Shown here piece after piece: positions 27,274 to 36,311 of a stretch of DNA of 64,000 bases (position 1 is the stretch's first letter; every line of letters starts with the position of its first letter). The position numbers were made by a program, and so were the translations under genes. The DNA is from Methylomonas koyamae (GTDB lineage: Bacteria; Pseudomonadota; Gammaproteobacteria; Methylococcales; Methylomonadaceae): NCBI RefSeq assembly GCF_019669905.1, contig NZ_AP019777.1, positions 3,782,001-3,846,000 of the forward strand, read 5' to 3'. The notes under the pieces are model-generated. The model was given only the letters and a program-made list of their open reading frames with translations. It was not told where the DNA came from and searched no databases.

Positions 27274-27517
27274 ATCTGAATTAAAGCGCCTGATCGTCGA
27301 TACCCTGGCTTTGGAAGACGTCGCTCCCGACGACATCGACAGCTCGGCACCGCTGTTTAACGCCGGACTGGGACTGGATTCCATCGACGCGCTGGAACTG
27401 GGCGTAGCGATACGCAAGCAATACCGGGTTAAAATCGACGCCGAGCAGGACGACGTGGCGCAGATCTTTGCATCGGTGGCGGCTCTGGCTCAATTTATCG
27501 ATTCCGCGCGCAGTTAA
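27260..27517 (+). CDS. Acyl carrier protein 1 (APE cluster)
   Basis: 85 residues, acidic, four-helix ACP. The 4'-phosphopantetheine Ser is in LGLDSIDALELG (residue about 41). It should carry the growing aryl-polyene chain or its starter. It overlaps the acyltransferase end and is followed 6 bp later by a second ACP; twin ACP genes are a hallmark of aryl-polyene clusters (ApeE/ApeF). Confidence 0.92.
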   Translation: MSNTESELKRLIVDTLALEDVAPDDIDSSAPLFNAGLGLDSIDALELGVAIRKQYRVKIDAEQDDVAQIFASVAALAQFIDSARS

Positions 27518-27523
27518 TACCTT

Positions 27524-27772
27524 ATGAAAAATCGTGAACAAATTTTGGCCGCCATCCAAGACATCATGGTGGAGATGTTCGAAATGGACCCGGCCAGCAT
27601 CAAGCCGGAAGCCCGGCTTTACGAAGACCTGGATTTCGACAGTATCGATGCGGTCGATATGATCGTGCGCCTGAAAGAGTTGACCGGCAAAATGGTAAAA
27701 CCCGAGGACTTTAAAACCGCGCGCAGCATCGGCGACGTCGTGGAGGCCGTGTACCGCCTGATGCAGGACTGA
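27524..27772 (+). CDS. Acyl carrier protein 2 (APE cluster)
   Basis: 82 residues. It has the phosphopantetheine site DLDFDSIDAVDMIVRL, and the first helix (REQILAAIQDIMVEMFEMDP) is distinct from ACP 1, so the two are paralogues rather than a recent duplication. It probably serves a different step (starter loading or elongation). It is 1 bp from the next gene, in the same operon. Confidence 0.92.
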   Translation: MKNREQILAAIQDIMVEMFEMDPASIKPEARLYEDLDFDSIDAVDMIVRLKELTGKMVKPEDFKTARSIGDVVEAVYRLMQD

Positions 27773-27773
27773 C

Positions 27774-28316
27774 ATGGCGCGGGGTTTGAATGCGCTGATC
27801 GGTCTGTTAACCGCTTTGTATCCGGCGGCAGTGTATTTCGGTTTGCAGTACCTGCAACCCCGGCTGATCGCGCTGGCGCTGGCTGCGATGTTGCTGTTGC
27901 GCTTGGCCTTGCTGCGCACGGATTGGAGCAAACCGTTATTGTTGGCCGGCGTGGCCTACGCCGGCTTCGCGGCCTGGAGCAACCAGGCCATTGCCTTGCG
28001 TTTTTATCCGGCCTTGGTCAATGCGGCAATGCTCACCATTTTCGCCGCCAGCCTGTTTTATCCGCCCACCATCGTCGAACGCCTGGCGCGGCTGCAGCAA
28101 CCCGATTTGCCGGCGCAAGGCGTGTTGTATACCCGGCGCGTGACCCAGATTTGGTGCGTTTTTTTTGTCGTCAACGGCGCTATCGCCGCCGCCACTGCGC
28201 TGTGGAGCAGTTTCCAGGTCTGGAGCCTGTACAACGGCCTGATCGCATATCTGCTGATGGGATTGCTGTTTGTCGGCGAGTATTGGCTCCGGCAACGCGT
28301 GATGAAGCCGGAATAA
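27774..28316 (+). CDS. APE-cluster integral membrane protein (COG4648-like)
   Basis: 180 residues, almost wholly hydrophobic, with about five transmembrane helices (e.g. residues 5-25, 30-48, 52-72, 78-98, 122-145 and 150-170). It matches the ApeG-type membrane protein found between the ACP genes and the ligase in aryl-polyene clusters. Its function is unknown; anchoring of the soluble assembly line at the membrane is one idea. It lacks signature catalytic residues. Confidence 0.75.
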   Translation: MARGLNALIGLLTALYPAAVYFGLQYLQPRLIALALAAMLLLRLALLRTDWSKPLLLAGVAYAGFAAWSNQAIALRFYPALVNAAMLTIFAASLFYPPTIVERLARLQQPDLPAQGVLYTRRVTQIWCVFFVVNGAIAAATALWSSFQVWSLYNGLIAYLLMGLLFVGEYWLRQRVMKPE

Positions 28317-28320
28317 AGTC

Positions 28321-30000
28321 GTGACCGACCTCGCCGATTTACTCAACGCCGAGCGAAGCGGCGCAGTGGCCCGCCACGGCGGCCGCGATTACGGCTTTGC
28401 CGAGTTTCGGGCGGCGGTCGGCCATTGGTGCGAATTATTGGCCGACCAACCCGAGATCCGATACGCGCTGTTCTGCCACGACGCCTACCCGTTTGCGGTG
28501 TTGTTGTTCGCTTTATGGCACTGCGGCAAACAGGTTACGCTGGCCGCCAACAACCGCCCCGGCACCGCACAGCAATTGCAACAAGCCGGCTGCCGCTTGA
28601 TCGGCGATTGGGAAGCCGGATTCGATTACCGGTTGGAGCAAAATCCAAACTTCCGGCCGGCATTTTCGCGTTTGCAAACGCAGCCAGTACGGCTGGAGAT
28701 TTTTACGTCAGGTTCGACCGGCGCGGCAAAATCGATAGTCAAAAACCTTGGTCAGTTGCAAGCCGAAGTCGATACGCTGGAAAAGTTGTGGGGCAAGACA
28801 TTGGCCGACAGTCGGATTCTGGCGACCGTCAGCCAGCAACATATTTACGGCCTGTTGTTCCGGGTGCTGTGGCCGTTGGCGGCCGGCCGTTGTTTCCACA
28901 GCCAAACCGCGCTCGACGCCGAACATCTGGTCGCGCAAGCCGGCGCCGGCCCGGCCTGCTGGGTTGCCAGTCCGGCCCACTTGAAGCGGCTGGATCCTGC
29001 TGCGCCGTGGGCCGGTCTGGCCGGACTTTCCGCCATTTTCAGCTCCGGCGGCCCGCTGGCAGCCGATGCAGCCGCGCACATTGCCCAAGGCTGCGGCCAA
29101 GCGCCGTGGGAAATCTACGGCAGCAGCGAAACCGGCGGCATCGGCTGGCGCCGGCACCCCGAGCCGCTTTGGCGCCCGTTCGCCGGGTTGAGTCTATCGA
29201 TAGCCGACGACAAAGCTTATCTGAACTCACCTTACTTGCCCGACGACAAACCGATGGCGTTGGACGACGACCTGGCATTGGCGGCCGACGGCCGGTTTAG
29301 CTTGCACGGCCGCCGCGACCGCATCGTCAAAATCGAAGAAAAACGCCTGTCGCTGAACGAGTTGGAAATGCGGTTAACCGCCACCCCATGGCTGAGCGAG
29401 GTCCACACCCTGACTTTGAGCGGTAGCCGCGATCTGTTGGGTGTATGCGCGGTGTTGTCGGAAGCCGGCAAAACCGCAATGGCCGAGCGCGGCCGCAAAG
29501 CTTTGATCGGTCATTTGCGGGAGACTTTGCAGCCCTGGTTCGAAGCGGTACTGATCCCGCGCAAATGGTTGTTTCTGTCCGCCTTGCCGACCACGGCACA
29601 AGCCAAGCTAAACCGCCTGTTGCTGCAAACCTTGATGCGCAGCGGCGACGCCCGGCTACCGCTGCTGCAGACGGCGGAATTGACAGCCGAGCGCGCGGAA
29701 CTCGGTTTGAAAGTACCGCAGCAGCTTATCTATTTTGCCGACCATTTCCCCGGTTACCCGATTCTGCCCGGCGTGGTGCAGATCGGCTGGGCCGATTATT
29801 TCGGCAAGCTGCTATTTGCCATCGATGCGCCATTCAACCGGTTGGAGACAGTCAAATTCGTCAAACCGATCCAACCCGACTACGAGTTGCAATTAACGCT
29901 GGATTGGCGTAGCGGCAGCAACAAGCTGAATTTCCGTTTTAGCCACGCCGAGCAAGTCTACAGTTCCGGACGTCTGGTCTACACGGCGGACGTAGCGTGA
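28321..30000 (+). CDS. Fused AMP-ligase and ApeI-like dehydratase
   Basis: 559 residues in two parts. Residues 1 to about 455 form an ANL-type acyl/aryl-ACP ligase with the phosphate-binding loop TSGSTGAAKSIVK, the IYGSSETGGIGWR motif and the C-terminal GRRDRIVKIEEKRLS hinge. The last 100 residues (LIYFADHFPGYPILPGVVQIGW) are a hotdog-fold FabZ-like dehydratase, with the His of DHFPGYPILPGV as catalytic residue. In the APE clusters I know, ligase (ApeH) and dehydratase (ApeI) are separate. The start is GTG at 28321, 4 bp after the previous stop. The end overlaps the glycosyltransferase start by 4 bp. Confidence 0.88.
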   Translation: MTDLADLLNAERSGAVARHGGRDYGFAEFRAAVGHWCELLADQPEIRYALFCHDAYPFAVLLFALWHCGKQVTLAANNRPGTAQQLQQAGCRLIGDWEAGFDYRLEQNPNFRPAFSRLQTQPVRLEIFTSGSTGAAKSIVKNLGQLQAEVDTLEKLWGKTLADSRILATVSQQHIYGLLFRVLWPLAAGRCFHSQTALDAEHLVAQAGAGPACWVASPAHLKRLDPAAPWAGLAGLSAIFSSGGPLAADAAAHIAQGCGQAPWEIYGSSETGGIGWRRHPEPLWRPFAGLSLSIADDKAYLNSPYLPDDKPMALDDDLALAADGRFSLHGRRDRIVKIEEKRLSLNELEMRLTATPWLSEVHTLTLSGSRDLLGVCAVLSEAGKTAMAERGRKALIGHLRETLQPWFEAVLIPRKWLFLSALPTTAQAKLNRLLLQTLMRSGDARLPLLQTAELTAERAELGLKVPQQLIYFADHFPGYPILPGVVQIGWADYFGKLLFAIDAPFNRLETVKFVKPIQPDYELQLTLDWRSGSNKLNFRFSHAEQVYSSGRLVYTADVA

Positions 30001-30731
30001 AACCCTGTTTGCTGATACCGGTTTATAACCACGAGCGCGCCATCGTGCCGTTACTGGCGCAATTGCAAGCCTTCGGTTTACCCTGCATTCTGGTGGACGA
30101 CGGCAGCAGCCCGGCCTGCCGGCAAGTCCTAAACGACTGCGCCGCCCGGCACGGTAGCTGGGTGTCGCTGCTACGGCGGCCGGCCAACGGCGGCAAGGGC
30201 GCGGCAGTGGTCGACGGTTTTCGCTGGGCAATCGACCAAGGCTACAGCCACGCGCTGCAAATCGATGCCGACGGCCAGCATCGGGTCGACGACATTCCCA
30301 AGTTTTTGCAATTAGGCCGCCAGCACCCGGAAAAGATGATACTGGGAGCGCCGCAATACCAGGCCGACGCGCCGAAAAGCCGGGTCCATGGCCGAAAAAT
30401 CACCAACTTCTGGGTTGCGGTCAATACCTTGTCGCGGGCGATAGGTGACGGCATGTGCGGATTCCGCCTCTACCCGTTGGCAGCGGTCGCGCAATTGCTG
30501 GCCGGCAGCCGGCTCGCACCCGGCATGGCATTCGACATCGACATTGCGGTAAGGCTTTACTGGCAGGGGTTGGACGCGGTCAATCTGCTAACGCCGGTAC
30601 GCTATCCGCTGGACGGGGTTTCACATTTCGATCTATGCCGCGACAACGTCAAGATTTCGGCGACCCACGCCCGCCTGTTCTGCGGCATGCTGCCGCGCAT
30701 TCCCCGCCTGCTGGCTCGGCATTGGCGATGA
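29997..30731 (+). CDS. Family 2 glycosyltransferase (APE cluster)
   Basis: 244 residues, GT-A fold. LIPVYNHERAIVPLL starts the nucleotide-sugar-binding domain, LVDDGSS and DADGQHRVDDI supply the metal-binding Asp residues, and ANGGKGAAVVDGFRWA is typical of dolichyl-phosphate-mannose-synthase-like enzymes. In other APE clusters this domain is fused to an acyltransferase (ApeJ); here the acyltransferase is a separate gene, overlapping by 4 bp. It probably adds sugar to the lipid head group. It has no membrane segment. Confidence 0.88.
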   Translation: MKPCLLIPVYNHERAIVPLLAQLQAFGLPCILVDDGSSPACRQVLNDCAARHGSWVSLLRRPANGGKGAAVVDGFRWAIDQGYSHALQIDADGQHRVDDIPKFLQLGRQHPEKMILGAPQYQADAPKSRVHGRKITNFWVAVNTLSRAIGDGMCGFRLYPLAAVAQLLAGSRLAPGMAFDIDIAVRLYWQGLDAVNLLTPVRYPLDGVSHFDLCRDNVKISATHARLFCGMLPRIPRLLARHWR

Positions 30732-31648
30732 CCGGCCAACGCCACTGGTCGCAAATGCAGGACTGGAGCCTGGACTGGGGCATGCGTCTGCTGTTTGCGG
30801 TATATCGGCGGTGCGGGCGGCGGATGCTGCAAGTATTTCTCTATCCGGTCGTAAGCTATTACTGGCTGGCAAACGCCGAGGCCAGGCGCGCCAGCCGCGA
30901 TTATCTGGCCAGATTGGCAGCGTTCGAGCCCGATCTAAAGTTATCGGCCAGCCTGTTCCATAGCTACCGCCATTTTCTAAATTTCGCCAACGCCATCATC
31001 GACAAACTGGCCGCCTGGTCGGGCTTGATCGATATAAACGATGTCGAATTCGCGGGCCGGGAACAACTGTTGGCCGACCTCGGCGCCGGCCGCGGCGCCT
31101 TATTGCTGGCCAGCCATCTGGGCAATCCGGAAGTCTGCCGGGTCATGGCCGACCGCGACGCGGCGGTGAAGATTACGGTATTGGTGCATACCAAGCACGC
31201 CGCAAAATTCAATCGCCTGCTCCGCCGTTACAATCCGGGCAGTGCGATGAATTTGCTGCAAGTCACCGAAATCAATGCCGCCACGGCGATGTTGTTGGCA
31301 GAAAAGATCGAGCAAGGCGAACTGGTCGTGATTGCCGCCGACCGCACGCCGGTCAACGGCGGCCGTACGCTGAGCGTCGATTTCCTGGGCGCAGCGGCGA
31401 AACTACCGATCGGGCCGTTCGTGTTGGCCGGCCTGCTGAAATGCCCGGTCTATTACCTGTTTTGCATAAAACAGGATAACCGGCACCGCATCGTATTCGA
31501 GCGGGCCGGCGATGCGCTGAGTTGGCGACGCGAGCAGCGGGATGCGGCCGTCCGGCAAGCCGCCTGCCGCTATGCCCAACGTTTACAGACGTATACGGTT
31601 AGTGCGCCGCTGCAGTGGTTCAATTTTTACGATTTCTGGCAAACATAA
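30728..31648 (+). CDS. LpxL-like lipid acyltransferase (APE cluster)
   Basis: 306 residues, lysophospholipid acyltransferase (LABLAT) family. The catalytic motif HLGNPE (HX4E type) lies in LLLASHLGNPEV at about residue 133. VVIAADRTPVNGG and LPIGPFVLAGLLKCPV fit LpxL relatives. The start is the ATG at 30728, overlapping the glycosyltransferase stop (ATGA). It is the last gene of the first block of the cluster; the next gene is on the opposite strand. Confidence 0.87.
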   Translation: MTGQRHWSQMQDWSLDWGMRLLFAVYRRCGRRMLQVFLYPVVSYYWLANAEARRASRDYLARLAAFEPDLKLSASLFHSYRHFLNFANAIIDKLAAWSGLIDINDVEFAGREQLLADLGAGRGALLLASHLGNPEVCRVMADRDAAVKITVLVHTKHAAKFNRLLRRYNPGSAMNLLQVTEINAATAMLLAEKIEQGELVVIAADRTPVNGGRTLSVDFLGAAAKLPIGPFVLAGLLKCPVYYLFCIKQDNRHRIVFERAGDALSWRREQRDAAVRQAACRYAQRLQTYTVSAPLQWFNFYDFWQT

Positions 31649-31676
31649 AAAAGCCGCCGTTCTTACAAACGGCGGC
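31647..31676 (-). terminator. Rho-independent terminator of the metalloprotease gene
   Basis: A perfect 9-bp stem GCCGCCGTT/AACGGCGGC (31653-31661 with 31668-31676), loop of 6, followed on the minus strand by TTTTTT (31652-31647). It also forms directly after the acyltransferase stop on the plus strand, so it may insulate both convergent genes. Confidence 0.8.
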
Positions 31677-31738
31677 CGGGTTGCTTGCCAAGCCGACCGA
31701 CCTGAACACCGATTCCGGTGTCCAGGCGGCAAAGCCGG

Positions 31739-33961
31739 TTACCAAGTCATAGTAAATACCGATTTAACGTTTTTCGCCGGCGCATAGGTATAACCGGTAG
31801 CGGAAATGCTGTTCAAGGTATAAACCCCGGATGCGGCTTTGACTTGTTTCGACGGTTTGGAGGTGTGTATCACCACGCCGTCGGTTCCGGTTTTGGCAAC
31901 GGAAGTACCGGACAAAGCGCCCGACCAGGTTCCGGTCACCACAGCATTCGGTACCGGACGGCCTTGAGCGTCGACCACTCTGAGCAATATCATGCCGGTC
32001 GCGGTCGTACCTCTGGCCACCATCATGCTGGCGGAGCCGGCGGCTACCGATTTCACCGGCGGAGCCGTGACGACAACTTGTACCGATTTGGTATCGGTCA
32101 AATTGTACTGGTTGGTCACGGTCAATTTTGCGGTAAAAGTACCGGCGGTTTTGTAGGTGTAGACCGGGTTGGCGCTGGTCGAACTGCCGCCGTCGCCGAA
32201 GCTCCATTGGTACTTGGTGATGTTGCCGTTACCGACCGATTTGTTAGCCGAGAAATTCACGGTCAATGCGCTGGGGCCGCTCAATGTGGAAGCGCCGATT
32301 ACCGCTGCCGGTGCCGCAGCGCCGGCATTGGCAACCGGAAACGAGCCGGTAACGCTGTATTGGCCCAAGCTGGCGTAGGCCGGATAGCCGTAGTCGGTTC
32401 CGGCAGCGGCATGGGCGCTGGGGCTGACGGCCAAATAGTAAACGCCGGCAGGTACCGTGCTGCTGATCGTAGCCGCCAATGAAGTTTCCGCGGCACTGGT
32501 CGTAACCACGCTGCCGTCCGCTTTGAATAGCGTAGCTTTAACGTCCAGATTCGGCCCTTTCGCCGCCGGTTTAACGCTCAGATTCACCAAACCGCCGGCG
32601 GTATTGACGATAAACATATCGACATCGGCAGCCGTTTCGATCACGCCGAACGTGCTGATATTTGCCGTTGCGCCGGTTGCGGTGTTATTCAAAGAGCTGG
32701 CCGTGCCGAACGCATTGCCGAAGTCGTCGGCTCGCTGGGTGAAACCGGCGGATGCCATCACCGCCAAATCGTTTTGCTGGTTATTCGCTCCGGGATAAAC
32801 GCCAGCGCTCCATTGGGTGACATTTTTGTAGTAACCAACCCCCATGATCGGCGCCCAGCCGGTATCTCCGCTACCGTGGCCGCTGTAATAACCTACCGTG
32901 GTCGTGCCGGTTTTTTGGCCGTCGTGCAGCAAGCCCAAAGTATGGCCGGCCTCGTGCGATACCGCTTCGGCGATGTATTTTTCGTTGTTGGCCAGCGATT
33001 GTTGGAACACCCATGCCGGTTGGTAAGAGGTGTTGTTGACCATCGATACCACGCCGACGTAGGCAATACCGCCGCAGTTGCAGCTAATGGTGCCGGTTTT
33101 GGTGATCACCACTTGGGTGCCGTAACTGGTATCGGCCGAACTGGTGCGGAGCAACGCATCGCTGCTGGGCGGTTCGGTGGTAACGTCGACGTCGAAGGCA
33201 ATGTAATCCTCGGCTACCCGATTCCAGATGCTGATGATATTGCTGCGTTCGTTGTCGTCGAACACCGCCGGGTTTCCGCTTAAATCGTAGGCCGGCGCAG
33301 CGATGGTCGAGCTACTCCAAGCGGTTTTGCTGGCCGTGTAGCCGACGAAGTTCAGATAAATGGTTTTGCTGGCGCCCGGTTTGCTGTGCAATTTAAAGGC
33401 ATTCGCCAATTGGGCGGTGGAAGCGATCGGTACCGTGGTATTGCTGGTAGTCGCGGTCGTGGCGCCGCCGGCGGTTTCCGGTTCGCCGGCGCCGGGATTG
33501 CCGGAGTCTTGGTCGACGTAGAACATGCGGTTATTGCCGTCGATCCGCAACGAATCGTCGCTGAGCAACATTTCCCGCAATTTTTCCGGCGCCAAGCCGT
33601 AACCGCCGGCCACTTTCGGCAATTCAGCACCTAAAAAATCGATGGCTTGTTGCCCTTCGTAATTGATCGGCAACTCGACGGAAGCGACGGCGACATCGGC
33701 CAGCACCGCATTGGCAGCAGCCGCCGGTTGTAATGGATCGCTGCCGTCGCCGTTGGCACCGGTATCGATGATTTGCTTGATTTTGCCGGTCTGGTCCACT
33801 TGAACCATGTAGTTGCGGCCTTGCATGACGCTATTGACCAGCTCGCGGTTTTGGTCGAGATCTTTGCCAAGCAACTGGGAGGTATCTGCGGCGAATGTCA
33901 GAGAGGCGGAGCTTGCAGCAATGGCAATAATGCCCGCTGCTATCTTATTGAGCGTTTTCAT
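31739..33961 (-). CDS. Secreted zinc metalloprotease with PKD and Ig-like domains
   Basis: 740 residues from the ATG at 33961, supported by AAGGTGA just upstream. Signal peptide about residues 1-24 (AAGIIAIAASSASLTFA). The catalytic region carries HEAGHTLGLLHDG, the extended zinc motif HEXXHXXGXXHD of metzincin-type proteases, with a downstream Met-turn candidate in PIMGVGYY. A pre-peptidase-like beta domain (about 430-560) and a PKD domain (YQWSFGDGGSS, about 590-650) follow. A C-terminal Ig-like domain (about 665-740) ends MTW. It is extracellular or cell-surface. It is read against the surrounding APE genes and ends at its own terminator, so it looks like an insertion in the cluster. Confidence 0.9.
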   Translation of the reverse strand: MKTLNKIAAGIIAIAASSASLTFAADTSQLLGKDLDQNRELVNSVMQGRNYMVQVDQTGKIKQIIDTGANGDGSDPLQPAAAANAVLADVAVASVELPINYEGQQAIDFLGAELPKVAGGYGLAPEKLREMLLSDDSLRIDGNNRMFYVDQDSGNPGAGEPETAGGATTATTSNTTVPIASTAQLANAFKLHSKPGASKTIYLNFVGYTASKTAWSSSTIAAPAYDLSGNPAVFDDNERSNIISIWNRVAEDYIAFDVDVTTEPPSSDALLRTSSADTSYGTQVVITKTGTISCNCGGIAYVGVVSMVNNTSYQPAWVFQQSLANNEKYIAEAVSHEAGHTLGLLHDGQKTGTTTVGYYSGHGSGDTGWAPIMGVGYYKNVTQWSAGVYPGANNQQNDLAVMASAGFTQRADDFGNAFGTASSLNNTATGATANISTFGVIETAADVDMFIVNTAGGLVNLSVKPAAKGPNLDVKATLFKADGSVVTTSAAETSLAATISSTVPAGVYYLAVSPSAHAAAGTDYGYPAYASLGQYSVTGSFPVANAGAAAPAAVIGASTLSGPSALTVNFSANKSVGNGNITKYQWSFGDGGSSTSANPVYTYKTAGTFTAKLTVTNQYNLTDTKSVQVVVTAPPVKSVAAGSASMMVARGTTATGMILLRVVDAQGRPVPNAVVTGTWSGALSGTSVAKTGTDGVVIHTSKPSKQVKAASGVYTLNSISATGYTYAPAKNVKSVFTMTW

Positions 33962-34249
33962 ATCGGTCACCTTATATATCATGCGAACTTCAACAGGCAC
34001 ACCAACCGATCCAACCTGTCGAAGTGACGGCTTTACGTTATTGCCGTCAAGTTAATGGAATGCACGGAAAAGCCAAAACCCAGGGTTTGTTTTCAGCACG
34101 CCTTATTGTTACGAGGCAAACGCCCGGATACTTTGAAATAGCTCTAACTTCCGCTGATGCCGGAACCGGCTGCGGCCTTTTAGTGAGTCGGTCTGCAAAA
34201 CCGGCCGTCCGCTGCCGCAGGCAAAGTTCGTTAAACCCTGGGCCGTGGG
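33962..34249. other. Divergent control region, no gene seen
   Basis: About 290 bp between the metalloprotease and the ammonia-lyase genes, which diverge. It contains the metalloprotease RBS and presumably both promoters; no certain -35/-10 pair, hairpin or repeat was recognised. Confidence 0.4.
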
Positions 34250-34354
34250 ATGTGCGAAAATTCCGGACGTTTTGATTTCCGCACCCGGCATGCCTATTTC
34301 ATCGCTACGCTATCCGGCCGGTTTCCGGCTGAACTCCTCCGATCGATCGACACC

Positions 34355-35887
34355 GTGACCGAACAGCCCCCCATCATTTTTGACGATTCGCCGTTAACCA
34401 TCGAACGGATTGCCGAACTGGCGCGCCGGCGGCGGCGCGCCGCGTTGAGCGACAACCCGGATTTCGGCGCCCGCATCGACCGCGGCGCCGCCTTCGTCGA
34501 GCAACTGTTACGGGAAGAAGGCTGCGTCTACGGCGTCACCACCGGCTACGGCGACTCCTGCACGGTCGCCATTCCGGCCGACCGGGTCGGGCAATTGCCG
34601 ATTCATTTGTACACCTTCCACGGCTGCGGTCTCGGCGATCATTTCGATCAGGAACAAACCCGCGCCATCATCGCGGCGCGCCTTGCCAGTCTGGCCCAGG
34701 GGTATTCCGGAGTCAGATTCAAACTGTTGCAACAAATCGCATCGTTGCTGCAACACGACGTCTTGCCGTTGATCCCGCAGGAAGGTTCGGTGGGCGCCAG
34801 CGGCGATTTGACGCCGTTATCCTATCTGGCGGCGGTACTGGCCGGCGAACGCGAGGTTTGGTACAGCGGACAAAGGCGTGCAACTGCCGAGGTGTTTGCC
34901 GAATTGGGCATCGAATCCTTACGTTTCCAACCCAAAGAGGCGCTGGCGATCATGAACGGCACCGCCGCGATGACCGGCCTGGCCTGCCTGGCTTTCGACC
35001 GCGCCCGCTATTTGGCCGAATTGTGTACCCGCATCACCAGCTTGGCGGTGGCGGCCTTGCAGGGCAACGCCTACCACTTCGACGCCAAATTGTTTTCGTT
35101 GAAGCCGCATCCCGGCCAGATGCAGGTGGCGGCACGCATTCGCGCCGATTTGCAAATCAGCGGCGAAGCGCCGCGCAACGACAACCGCCTGCAGGACCGT
35201 TATTCGCTGCGTTGCGCGCCGCATGTGATCGGCGCCCTGGCAGACGCCCTGCCCTGGCTGCGGCAACTGATCGAAACCGAATTGAACAGCGCCAACGACA
35301 ATCCGCTGATCGACGCCGACGGCGAGCATGTGTTGCACGGCGGCCATTTTTACGGCGGCCATATCGCGATGGCGATGGATACCTTGAAAACCGCCGTCGC
35401 CAACTTGGCCGACCTGATGGACCGGCAACTGGCGCAACTGGTCGACCCCAAATTCAACCACGGCCTGCCGGCCAATCTGAGCGGTGCGCAAGGCGACCAA
35501 GCACCGTTGCACCACGGCTTGAAAGCGCTGCAAATCGGCGTTTCGGCCTGGACCGCGGAGGCTTTGAAGCTAACCATGCCGGCCAGCGTGTTTTCCCGTT
35601 CCACCGAATGCCACAATCAGGACAAGGTCAGCATGGGTACCATCGCCGCCCGCGATTGCATCCGCATTCTGGAACTGGCCGAACAAGTCGCAGCGGCATT
35701 GCTGATTGCCGGTTGCCAGGCGCTGGAACTACGCGGCGATGCGGTGCGAGCCGGGCCGGCATTGCACGCCACGTTAAAGCAGGTGCGGGAACAATCGGCG
35801 TTTCTCAGCGGCGACCGCGGGTTGGAACCCGATTTGCGCCGCTGTCTGGAATCGATTCGGCAGCAACGTTGGCAACTGTACCCTTAA
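34355..35887 (+). CDS. HAL/PAL/TAL family aromatic amino acid ammonia-lyase
   Basis: 510 residues from the GTG at 34355; an ORF start at 34250 would add 35 residues of no family character. The MIO prosthetic group triad ASG is in EGSVGASGDLTPL at about 148-150. GVTTGYGD and NSANDNPLID also fit the family. The substrate-selectivity pair reads Phe-His (about residues 88-89, TFHGCGLG), which by my alignment is neither plain TAL (His-Leu), PAL (Phe-Leu) nor HAL (Ser-His). In flexirubin/aryl-polyene pathways such an enzyme provides a cinnamate-type starter for the ligase. It is 4 bp from the thioesterase, co-transcribed. Confidence 0.9.
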   Translation: MTEQPPIIFDDSPLTIERIAELARRRRRAALSDNPDFGARIDRGAAFVEQLLREEGCVYGVTTGYGDSCTVAIPADRVGQLPIHLYTFHGCGLGDHFDQEQTRAIIAARLASLAQGYSGVRFKLLQQIASLLQHDVLPLIPQEGSVGASGDLTPLSYLAAVLAGEREVWYSGQRRATAEVFAELGIESLRFQPKEALAIMNGTAAMTGLACLAFDRARYLAELCTRITSLAVAALQGNAYHFDAKLFSLKPHPGQMQVAARIRADLQISGEAPRNDNRLQDRYSLRCAPHVIGALADALPWLRQLIETELNSANDNPLIDADGEHVLHGGHFYGGHIAMAMDTLKTAVANLADLMDRQLAQLVDPKFNHGLPANLSGAQGDQAPLHHGLKALQIGVSAWTAEALKLTMPASVFSRSTECHNQDKVSMGTIAARDCIRILELAEQVAAALLIAGCQALELRGDAVRAGPALHATLKQVREQSAFLSGDRGLEPDLRRCLESIRQQRWQLYP

Positions 35888-35891
35888 CGCC

Positions 35892-36311
35892 ATGCCCGAG
35901 AACTTGCACCGCGAAGTCGAACTGCAGATTCCGTTCCACGACGTGGACATGATGGAAGTGGTGTGGCACGGCCACTATTGCAAGTATTTCGAGATCGCCC
36001 GTTGTGCATTGCTGGAAAGCATCGATTACGACTACCGGCAAATGCGCGACTCGGGTTATTTTTGGCCTATCATCGACCTGCGCCTACGTTTCATCAAACC
36101 GGCACGCTTCGGCCAAAGCATTGTGGTGCGGGCGACGCTGACGGAATGGGAAAACCGGCTGAAGATCGACTATTTAATCCGCGACGCAGCCAGCGGCGGC
36201 CGGCTGTGCAAGGGCCACAGCGTGCAGGTGGCGGTGGCGGTCCAAACCGGCGAAATGCGCTTCGAATCGCCGCCGGTTTTGTTCGGCAAACTCGGAATCG
36301 CTAAACCATGA
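35892..36311 (+). CDS. Hotdog-fold acyl-CoA/ACP thioesterase (APE cluster)
   Basis: 139 residues, YbgC/FadM-type 4HBT family. IPFHDVDMMEVVWHGHYCKYFEIAR holds the catalytic Asp (FHDVDMMEVVWH), as in related thioesterases. It would release or proofread chains on the ACP (ApeK position). The ATG overlap with the next gene is 4 bp. It is unfused and soluble. Confidence 0.9.
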   Translation: MPENLHREVELQIPFHDVDMMEVVWHGHYCKYFEIARCALLESIDYDYRQMRDSGYFWPIIDLRLRFIKPARFGQSIVVRATLTEWENRLKIDYLIRDAASGGRLCKGHSVQVAVAVQTGEMRFESPPVLFGKLGIAKP

